From JASHVB01 sp049522565 (GTDB lineage Bacteria > Pseudomonadota > Alphaproteobacteria > Acetobacterales > Acetobacteraceae): a stretch of 11,684 bases of DNA. The notes under the pieces were generated by a model, which ran no database searches, was not told the DNA's origin, and worked only from the letters and a program-made list of their open reading frames with translations. Within the stretch, counting starts at the first letter, position 1. Each line of letters begins with the position of its first letter. Both the position numbers and the translations under genes were made by a program. This document shows positions 1-5,528 of this stretch, piece by piece. The DNA lies in contig JBEKNT010000207.1 of assembly GCA_049522565.1 (NCBI GenBank), positions 1 through 11,684 on the forward strand, written 5' to 3'.

Positions 1-126
1 CGCCTCTCCTAACTCGCGGCATAGGCATTGCTCGTAGACGGATTCCAACAGGCCGGGGCCAGTATGGCGGTGCACCTCGATCGCCAGCCCGATCACCCGA
101 TCGGTCAATGGTTCCGCCAGAAGCAC
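1..126 (-). CDS. GxxExxY family protein, N-terminal part (runs off the left edge)
   Basis: The first 42 codons of a minus-strand gene are present; the rest lies outside the window. The translation contains LTDRVIGLAIEVHRHTGPGL followed by the family signature GLLESVY, so all three GxxExxY residues are intact (residues 25-31). GxxExxY proteins are about 125 residues long and are related to PD-(D/E)XK nucleases. Their cellular role is not established. I chose the GTG at 126-124 because a perfect GGAGG (complement of 134-138) lies seven bases upstream; no ATG is available in frame. The ribosome-binding site falls inside the CTCCGTG-type repeat at 133-170. A second, broken copy lies on the same strand at the right edge, about three-quarters identical in the part I compared. 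The family call is firm. Intactness beyond the edge is unknown. Confidence 0.8.
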   Translation of the reverse strand, partial: MLLAEPLTDRVIGLAIEVHRHTGPGLLESVYEQCLCRELGEA

Positions 127-132
127 AACGCT

Positions 133-170
133 GCCTCCGTGAACACCGTGTTCTCCGACTTTCTCCGTGC
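133..170. repeat. CTCCGTG-type repeat arm upstream of a GxxExxY gene
   Basis: Three spaced CTCCG/CACCGTG modules (gcctccgtg, caccgtg, ctccgac plus a terminal ctccgtg) match, with one small indel and a few substitutions, the arm at 11474-11518. In both places the repeat lies immediately upstream of a minus-strand GxxExxY gene and contains that gene's GGAGG. A matching downstream arm for this copy would lie outside the window. Confidence 0.6.
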
Positions 171-260
171 TGAATATCAACGAAACGTCAACGCACCGGC
201 GCTGAGGGTCTGACCATAGAACCGCACCGCACCGGCAGCGACCGCTGTTCGGCGGCCTCA

Positions 261-521
261 ATTCGGGTTGCATCCACAAAGTTCGCAATAAGAGCCTTCG
301 ACATCCTGATCACCTGTGATCGGAACACCCCCTACCAGCAGAACCTGTCGGGACGCCGAATCGCCCTGATCGAGATGACGACGGGCGCCTGGCACGTCGT
401 GAGGAACTACCTTGACCGGGTTGTCGTAGCGGTCGATGCCGCCGAGCCCGGCAGCTATACGACTGTGACGATCCCTCAACCAGCGCTCCGCCGTCGTCCT
501 TACTCCCGGCCGGAGTCGTGA
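261..521 (+). pseudogene. 5'-truncated PIN-like (DUF5615-type) toxin remnant
   Basis: The plus frame is open from about 261 to a TGA at 519-521. It contains FDILITCDRNTPYQQNLSGR (from 297), then RIALIEM, WHVVRNYLDRVV, and a terminal AAEPGSYTTVTIP. This matches the second half of small PIN-like proteins, where the core reads roughly FDVLVTvDqNlpyQQNLSGR and the tail ends in a proline/glycine turn plus a short strand. The first half, with the first acidic active-site residues, is missing, and there is no start codon or ribosome-binding site. Family members are usually toxin-like nucleases of about 110-120 residues. The assignment rests on motif memory, so it is moderate; the decayed state is clearer. 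Confidence 0.5.
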
Positions 522-548
522 TCATATCGACTCGTGATCAAGTGATCA
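518..548. promoter_or_regulatory. Cluster of TGATCA palindromes, possible relic operator
   Basis: GTGATCA occurs at 518-524, 534-540 and 542-548, and a variant GTGATAA at 562-568. Each core TGATCA is self-complementary. Four further GATC sites lie between 300 and 480. The cluster sits exactly between the PIN-like remnant and the RES remnant, the place where a toxin-antitoxin operator would be expected. The regulatory role is inference only. Confidence 0.25.
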
Positions 549-573
549 GACCACCAACCAAGTGATAATGTGA

Positions 574-852
574 ATGGTGCGGCACGTGCTTTTAGCGCCG
601 CTCGAAGCCGTATACGACCCCGCGCTGAATGCGATCTCGCCTGATCGGGTCGCGGCGGCACTGCGTGCACCGCTCGCGGCCGGTGTGGCCGGCGTCCTGG
701 TGCCATCGGCATGCCTGGCCGGGGGCGTCAACCTTGTGCTGTGGCGTTGGAACGATAGCCCGGACCGGACGGTGATCCCGCTGGATCCACAACGCGATTT
801 GCCGCGAGACCAATCGTCGCGGCCCGTCGCCCCGGCGGCCTCCCTCCGATAG
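574..852 (+). pseudogene. RES-domain toxin, C-terminal remnant
   Basis: The frame encodes 92 residues ending at TAG (850-852). Its C-terminal half (AGVLVPSA, then GGVNLVLWRW, then LDPQRDLPRDQSSR) matches the end of RES-domain proteins, where the VPS, NLVLWRW and LPRDQSSW blocks are conserved. RES toxins (about 150-220 residues) deplete NAD+ and are normally paired with a DUF2384 Xre/MbcA-type antitoxin. Here the N-terminal half with the Arg of the name motif is absent, an in-frame TGA sits directly before the ATG at 574, no ribosome-binding site is seen, and no antitoxin is nearby. It is therefore almost certainly non-functional. The upstream neighbour is another toxin-like remnant, which supports a decayed toxin island. 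Confidence 0.65.
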
Positions 853-1131
853 GGTCCGCCTGGGGGCTGCCGGCCGCGTATACGTGCATAATTCAAGAAT
901 TTCGCAACAAAGCCACTCTCCTGAAAACCTGGAACGTTCCTGTTGCATAAATCCGGTGCGAAAGGGTTGATCCGGCATGACGTAAGCCTTGCCGGGCACC
1001 TACTGGATGTGGCGGCTAACCCTGGGCCGACGCGCAGGGGGGCGTCCCTCCGGCCGGCTCCCCTCCAGCTCATTCGGTTGCCTGGGACGTACCGTTCATG
1101 TTAAGAACAAATCAAGGACATAAGGCCCGCC
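853..1131. other. Non-coding stretch with two IS-end-like scraps
   Basis: No convincing gene is visible. The complement of 891-914 begins ggctttgttgcgaaattc, and the plus strand at 936-953 reads gttcctgttgcataaatc. Both resemble the outer ends of IS6- or IS5-type elements (tgttgcaaa-like), pointing away from each other with about 20 bases between. No transposase reading frame accompanies them, and the insertion-sequence reading is tentative. The stretch also holds the unrecognised promoter of the small gene at 1132. Confidence 0.2.
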
Positions 1132-1443
1132 ATGGCCTTCCCTGCCGAAACATCCGCCGCCCAAGCGACTGGTCCCGTCGGAACCCCGTCGTGTGGTGCC
1201 GACCGTTCTGCCGCCTCCCACACGCAGCGGCGTCGATGGCTGGAAAACACCGCCGGCTCGTCCGGAGTGATCCCGTCGCCATCCCTCGCGCCGGTCCTGC
1301 CGGAACCAGACTACGCCAGGATCGCCGCGCTCCCTACCTTCGAGGCCAGGGTGCAAGCGCTCATCGCCGAAACACACGCCTGCCTGGCGCTGGTGGCCGG
1401 GATGTCGATCGGTCGGCCCGTGGAAGCGGCCGCGGCACAATAG
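1132..1443 (+). CDS. Small hypothetical protein (103 aa) upstream of the HGGxSTG gene
   Basis: I do not recognise this family. The frame has strong G/C bias at third positions, particularly in its second half, unlike the overlapping alternative frame. The first 50 residues are Ser/Ala/Pro-rich and probably disordered. The second half is a compact, probably helical block containing LPEPDYARIAALPTFEARVQ and ALIAETHACLALVAGMSIGR. No signal peptide or membrane segment is evident. The ATG at 1132 has an AAGG six bases upstream. The next gene starts 18 bases after the stop with a good GGAGG, so the two probably form one transcription unit. The coding call is fairly good; function is unknown. Confidence 0.55.
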   Translation: MAFPAETSAAQATGPVGTPSCGADRSAASHTQRRRWLENTAGSSGVIPSPSLAPVLPEPDYARIAALPTFEARVQALIAETHACLALVAGMSIGRPVEAAAAQ

Positions 1444-1461
1444 CAGGGATCGGAGGACCCG

Positions 1462-1916
1462 ATGCGGGCCGTGCCAGCGACGCCCCAACCCGAGACACAA
1501 GATGCCAGGCTGGAAGCGACCGCCGCACTCGCCGATCGCGGAGCCGGTCACGCCGCCATGGCGATGACACCCCATGCCCAGCGGGCGGCGACCCCTGGAC
1601 CGCGCCGCGCTGCGGCGCTCGCACCCGCGCGGGCGGGTCCTGCTGTCAGCCCGCCATGCCGAACGGCCGCTGCCGGCTGCATGGCGGCAAGAGCACCGGA
1701 GCCCGCACCAAGGCGGGGATGGACCGCATCCGGACCGCCGCCACGAAGCACGGTGGATGGTCGGCGGAAAGCCGCGCCGCCATGCGCGCCACCGACGATC
1801 TGATCCGCGCTACCCGCGCCGACCTCGCGGCCATCAAGTGCGCGTTCGATCCAATGCGCGCCGCGCCGCACAGCCAATCGCCCCGGCCGGTTGCCCCCCT
1901 GACCACGCTCCGATAG
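1462..1916 (+). pseudogene. HGGxSTG domain protein, interrupted by a frameshift near 1600-1611
   Basis: The ATG at 1462 follows GGAGG by five bases and opens a frame reading MRAVPATPQPETQDARLEAT and, further on, MAMTPHAQRAATPGPR. The family core (CGARTRAGGSCCQP, MPNGRCRLHGGKSTGAR, TKHGGWSAESR) lies in the next frame, from 1611 to the TAG at 1914-1916, and has no start codon of its own. Joining the two frames gives a normal-looking protein of about 150 residues. The junction is a GC-rich cgc-repeat run, consistent with a one-base loss or a two/five-base gain. HGGxSTG proteins carry a Cys-rich, probably metal-binding core of unknown function. A sequencing error or slippery-site expression cannot be excluded. 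Confidence 0.65.
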
Positions 1917-1924
1917 GTTCCGCC
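1908..1924 (+). repeat. 17-bp repeat shared with 844-860, spanning both stop codons
   Basis: ctccgataggttccgcc here and ctccgatagggtccgcc at 844-860 differ at one base. Each includes the TAG of its gene, the HGGxSTG gene here and the RES remnant at the other site. It may mark an old recombination boundary or be chance. Confidence 0.3.
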
Positions 1925-1949
1925 GCCGCGCTAACCGGGAACCCTTTCC

Positions 1950-3152
1950 ATGGCCCTCACCGCCGAACGCCTCGACCGCATCCAGCCCAGCCTGACCATC
2001 GCCATTGCCACCAAGGCGCGTCACATGATCGCCGCCGGCAAGAACGTGATCAGCCTGTCGCAGGGCGAGCCGGACTTCGACACGCCGCGCAACGTCAAGG
2101 ACGCCGCGATCCGCGCCATCGAAGCCAACGAGACGCACTACACCGACGTCGCCGGCACGCCGGCGCTGCGCCAGGCGGTGGCGCAAAAGTTCAAGCGCGA
2201 CAGCGGCCTGGACTACAAGCCGGAGGAGATCATCATCTCCACCGGCGGCAAGCAGGTGATCTTCAACGCCTTCCTGGCGACCTTGAACGCCGGCGACGAG
2301 GTGATCATTCCCAGCCCGTGCTGGGTCAGCTATCCGGACATCGTCAGCCTGGCCGACGGCACGCCGGTGCTGGTGCCGTGCGGCCAGAACAACGGCTTCA
2401 AGCTGCGTGCCGAGGATCTGGAAGCGGCGATCACGCCGAAGACCAAGTGGTTCATGCTGAACAACCCGTGCAACCCCACCGGCGCCGCGTACAACGCCGA
2501 GGAGCTGCGGGCGATCTGCGACGTGCTGCTGCGCCATCCCAACGTGTGGGTGTTCACCGACGACATCTACGAGAAGCTGGCGTATGACGGCTTCAAGCCG
2601 GCCACCATCGTGCAGGTGGAACCCAAGTTGCGCGACCGCACGGTGACGATGAACGGGTGCTCGAAGGCCTATGCGATGACCGGCTGGCGCATCGGTTTCG
2701 CCGGCGCTCCGGTGGCGCTGATCAAGGCGATGGACAAGCTGCAAAGCCAGTCCACGTCGAACACCAACTCGATCGCGCAGGCGGCCGCGGTGGAGGCACT
2801 GACCGGCCCGCAGGACTCCATCGAAGCGATGCGCAAGATCTTCGAGGAGCGGCGCAACCTGGTGGTCGCCGCGCTGAACAAGGCACCGGGCCTGAACTGC
2901 CACAAGCCGGAAGGCGCGTTCTACGTGTATCCGTCGATCCATGGCTGCATCGGCAAGACCAGCCGCGGCGGCAAGCAGATCACCGATGACGAGAGCTTCG
3001 TGCTGACGCTGTTGGAGGAGGAAGGCGTCGCGGCAGTACACGGCTCGGCGTTCTGCTACCCGGGGCATTTCCGCATCGCCTATGCCAACTCCACCGAGGA
3101 GCTGGAGGATGCCTGCCGCCGCATCCAGCATTTCTGCGAAGGGTTGCACTGA
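1950..3152 (+). CDS. Class I PLP-dependent aminotransferase, AatA/aspartate aminotransferase type (copy 1)
   Basis: This 400-residue fold-type I aminotransferase would transfer an amino group from an amino acid to a 2-oxo acid in the cytoplasm, most likely with aspartate/glutamate or aromatic substrates. Visible family marks are the N-terminal VISLSQGEPDFDTP, NNPCNPTG with Asn175, DDIY with the pyridine-pairing Asp204 and Tyr207, the PLP lysine Lys239 in SKAYAMTGWRIG with Arg247, and the substrate-carboxylate Arg375 in HFRIAYA. Overall it resembles rhizobial AatA. The ATG at 1950 has only a weak purine stretch (gggaa) upstream. Its TGA overlaps the ATG of a paralogue (TGATG), so the two are translationally coupled. 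The fold is certain; the substrate is not, and neighbouring genes do not settle it. Confidence 0.9.
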   Translation: MALTAERLDRIQPSLTIAIATKARHMIAAGKNVISLSQGEPDFDTPRNVKDAAIRAIEANETHYTDVAGTPALRQAVAQKFKRDSGLDYKPEEIIISTGGKQVIFNAFLATLNAGDEVIIPSPCWVSYPDIVSLADGTPVLVPCGQNNGFKLRAEDLEAAITPKTKWFMLNNPCNPTGAAYNAEELRAICDVLLRHPNVWVFTDDIYEKLAYDGFKPATIVQVEPKLRDRTVTMNGCSKAYAMTGWRIGFAGAPVALIKAMDKLQSQSTSNTNSIAQAAAVEALTGPQDSIEAMRKIFEERRNLVVAALNKAPGLNCHKPEGAFYVYPSIHGCIGKTSRGGKQITDDESFVLTLLEEEGVAAVHGSAFCYPGHFRIAYANSTEELEDACRRIQHFCEGLH

Positions 3153-4354
3153 TGCCAGGGCTTTCCCAACGTCTGAGCAGGGTCGAGGTCGCCGCCAGTG
3201 TGCAGATGACGATCAAGGCGCGTGAGTTGCGCGCCGCCGGCAAGGACGTGATCACGCTGACCACCGGCGAGCCGAATTTCGACAGCCCGCCGCACGCGAT
3301 CGCGGCGGCGCATCAGGCGGCGCTGCGGGGGGACACGAAATACCCGCCGCAGGACGGCACGCGCGAGTTGAAGACGGCGATCCAGCGCAAGTTCAAGCGC
3401 GATTCCGGTATCGACTACGCGCTGGACGAGATCTGCGTGGGCAACGGCGGCAAGCAGTGCCTGTTCAATGCGATCATGGCGACGGTCGATCCGGGCGACG
3501 AGGTGGTGATCCCGGTGCCGTCCTGGATCGCCTATTCGCAGATGGTGCAGCTCTGCGAGGGCACGCCGGTTTACGTCAACTGTCCGCAGAACAACGGCTT
3601 CAAGCCGCGCGCCGAGGACATCGACGCCGCGATCACGCCGAAGACCAAGTGGCTGATCCTCAACAACCCGAACAACCCGACCGGCGCCTGTTGCTCTGCC
3701 GAGGAAATACGTGCCATCGCCGACGTCATGCTGAAGCATCCGCATGTCTGGATTCTGTCCGACGACATGTACGAGCACCTGGTGTTCGGCGGCTTCCAGC
3801 ATGCCACCATCGCGCAGGTGGCGCCGGAGCTGAAGGATCGCACGCTGACGGTGAGCGGGGTGTCGAAGACCTATGCGATGACCGGCTGGCGCATCGGCTT
3901 TGCCGGCGGACCGCGTCCGCTGATCAAGGCGATGGTGAACATGCAGGGCCAGGCGACCGCGGGCATCTCCACCGTCGGCCAGGCGGCGGCGGCGGCGGCG
4001 CTGGACGGGCCGCAGGACGGCGTGCAGGTGCAGATCGAAGCCTATCAGCGCCGGCGTGACATCGCGGTGGAGATGCTGAACGCTTGCAAGCAGATCACCT
4101 GCCACAAGCCGGAAGGCGCGTTCTACGTATTCCCGAACGTCGCCGGCTGCCTGGGCCAGACCACGGCCGGCGGCCGGCTGCTGCGCAACGACGAAGACAT
4201 TTGCCTCGCTTTGCTCGAGGAGAAGTATGTCGCGACGGTGCACGGGGCGGCGTACCACATGAGCCCGTATCTTCGCATCAGCACTGCCACCGATGACGCG
4301 TCGCTGGTCGAGGGTTGCAAGCGCATCGCCGCGTTCTGCGCGGAGCTGCGTTAA
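3152..4354 (+). CDS. Class I PLP-dependent aminotransferase, AatA/aspartate aminotransferase type (copy 2)
   Basis: This is a second 400-residue aminotransferase and a tandem paralogue of the preceding gene. The two proteins align end to end without a gap; by hand count about 204 of 400 positions are identical. All cofactor residues fall at the same numbers: Asn175 in NNPNNPTG, Asp204 and Tyr207 in DDMY, Lys239 in SKTYAMTGWRIG, Arg247, Arg375. Differences cluster at residues 11-20, 261-300 and 371-390, which in this fold include segments contributing to substrate specificity, so a different amino donor is plausible. AAGGG lies eight bases before the ATG, inside the upstream gene. A strong hairpin begins just after the stop. 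The pair likely forms a two-gene operon. The substrate remains undetermined. Confidence 0.9.
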   Translation: MPGLSQRLSRVEVAASVQMTIKARELRAAGKDVITLTTGEPNFDSPPHAIAAAHQAALRGDTKYPPQDGTRELKTAIQRKFKRDSGIDYALDEICVGNGGKQCLFNAIMATVDPGDEVVIPVPSWIAYSQMVQLCEGTPVYVNCPQNNGFKPRAEDIDAAITPKTKWLILNNPNNPTGACCSAEEIRAIADVMLKHPHVWILSDDMYEHLVFGGFQHATIAQVAPELKDRTLTVSGVSKTYAMTGWRIGFAGGPRPLIKAMVNMQGQATAGISTVGQAAAAAALDGPQDGVQVQIEAYQRRRDIAVEMLNACKQITCHKPEGAFYVFPNVAGCLGQTTAGGRLLRNDEDICLALLEEKYVATVHGAAYHMSPYLRISTATDDASLVEGCKRIAAFCAELR

Positions 4355-4356
4355 AG

Positions 4357-4379
4357 CCTCTCCCGCTTCGCGGGAGAGG
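4357..4379 (+). terminator. Perfect 10-bp hairpin after the aminotransferase operon
   Basis: cctctcccgc / ttc / gcgggagagg forms a perfect 10-bp stem with a three-base loop, starting two bases after the stop codon. There is no U-tract, so intrinsic termination is uncertain. It is also the left half of the REP-like element. Confidence 0.45.
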
Positions 4380-4464
4380 TCGAGGCGCGAGAGCGGCGAG
4401 GGTGAGGGTGGAGCGGGGCGCACGTCGCACCCTCACCCTACCCTCTCCCGCTTCGCGGGCGAGG
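4357..4464. repeat. REP/BIME-like compound palindrome
   Basis: Two copies of a ctctcccgcttcgcggg hairpin (4357-4379 perfect; 4442-4464 with one stem mismatch) flank a third pairing, agggtgagggtg at 4399-4410 with caccctcaccct at 4428-4439. The intergenic motif of a ctctcccgc hairpin plus agggtgagggt is widespread in proteobacteria and is of the REP type usually moved by RAYT transposases. It fills most of the 152-bp gap between the aminotransferases and the metallopeptidase. Confidence 0.7.
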
Positions 4465-4506
4465 ATTCGCATTGACGAATCGCTCATATCCGTTCCTTCT
4501 ATCGTA

Positions 4507-5208
4507 ATGCAGCCTGCCTCGATCGAGACTCTGGCACTCCCGCGTGGGTCCGCGCGCGTCGAATGGCGACGCAGTGCGCGCGCACGACGCATCAGCCTGC
4601 GCATCGATCCGCGTGGTGGCAGTGTCGTCGTTACCCTGCCGCCGCGGGCGGGGCGCAACGCCGGCATGGCGCTGCTGATGAGCCATGCCGACTGGGTGTC
4701 GGACCGGCTTGCCGCGCTGCCGGAGCATGTGGTGTTCGCCGACGGCGCGACGGTGCCGATTTGCGGTGTCCCGCACCGCATCCGCCATGTGCCGCAACAT
4801 CGTGGTGCGGCCTGGATCCTCGACGGGGAGCTGTTCGTCACCGGCGCGCCCGAATTCCTGCGTCGCCGGGTGATGGACTTCCTGCGCGCCGAAGCGGGCC
4901 GCAGGCTGTCGGCGCTGGTTGCGGCGAAAGCGGCATTGCTCGAGCACCAGCCGCGGCGGTTGGTCGTCAAGGATACCCAGAGCAGATGGGGAAGCTGCGC
5001 GCCGGATGGGTCGCTGGCGTTCAGTTGGCGGTTGGTGATGGCGCCGGAGTTTGTGCAGGACTATGTCGCGGCGCACGAGGTGACGCACCTGAAGCACATG
5101 AATCACGGCAAGCGGTTCTGGGCGCAGGTTGAGTTGTTGACGCCGCATACCAACGCCGCGATTCCCTGGCTACGCCGCGAAGGCGCGCGCCTGATGCGGA
5201 TCGGCTGA
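4507..5208 (+). CDS. YgjP/DUF45 family zinc metallopeptidase (M48-like)
   Basis: This cytoplasmic protein of 233 residues carries the YgjP-like (DUF45) C-terminal domain. Conserved marks are SRWGSCAPDG (159-168), FSWRLVMAP (172-180) and the zinc site HEVTH with His190, Glu191 and His194, followed by His200 in HMNHGKRFW. The N-terminal half carries the usual RRISLRIDPRGG strand. The length is typical. The ATG at 4507 was chosen as the in-frame start giving the normal N-terminus; it lacks a clear Shine-Dalgarno. The frame stays open upstream into the REP element, but that extension is repeat sequence. The physiological substrate of this family is unknown. The gene is convergent with the tartrate dehydratase, 320 bp away. 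Confidence 0.85.
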   Translation: MQPASIETLALPRGSARVEWRRSARARRISLRIDPRGGSVVVTLPPRAGRNAGMALLMSHADWVSDRLAALPEHVVFADGATVPICGVPHRIRHVPQHRGAAWILDGELFVTGAPEFLRRRVMDFLRAEAGRRLSALVAAKAALLEHQPRRLVVKDTQSRWGSCAPDGSLAFSWRLVMAPEFVQDYVAAHEVTHLKHMNHGKRFWAQVELLTPHTNAAIPWLRREGARLMRIG

Positions 5209-5528
5209 CCGCGTCAGACGCTGATGGTGTCGCGTTCCTGGCCGGCATGCTCTGGGGTGAATGCCCAGGTCCCCGCTGTCATCAGCAGCATTGCTGCCGG
5301 AATAGCCAGGAACGCCGCGGCGACCGAGCCGGTGCGGTGCTGCCGACGACGATGCCGCCAGGTGGCGCAAGACCGCTGGCGCTCATGTCTTGGCGTTTCC
5401 TCTTGGGCGTTGCGACGCGCCGTGCTTCCGTCCCGGAAGGCCGGCGGGGGCTCGAGGCGTTTTGTTACCGGGCGATGCCAGGCGGCCGCCCGCCATTGGA
5501 CAATTGCCAAGTTTCGTCGGGTCGCCGC
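5209..5528. other. Gene-poor gap with a possible decayed small membrane-protein ORF (minus strand)
   Basis: No confident gene is seen. On the minus strand a hydrophobic stretch, AAAFLAIPAAMLLMTAG, is followed by EHAGQERDTISV and a TGA near 5214-5216. It has no good start in its own frame. An ATG near 5386 opens a neighbouring frame (MSASGLAPPGGIVVGS) that would need a frameshift to reach the hydrophobic segment. It may be a broken single-pass membrane peptide or simply non-coding. Confidence 0.25.

Noticed and set aside
28..213. Small plus-strand ORF at the left edge
   Set aside because: It is the antisense reading of the GxxExxY gene and its repeat; the minus strand carries the conserved motif and ribosome-binding site.
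1548..3149. A 533-codon open frame on the minus strand
   Set aside because: It runs antisense to the aminotransferase and the HGGxSTG gene; Arg/His/Gly-rich translation without family motifs, a typical shadow in high-GC DNA.
3080..4423. A 447-codon open frame on the minus strand
   Set aside because: Antisense to the second aminotransferase, with a His/Arg/Leu-rich translation and no recognisable domain.
4315..4506. Upstream extension of the metallopeptidase
   Set aside because: The added residues are translated REP palindrome and the end of the aminotransferase gene, not protein-like sequence.
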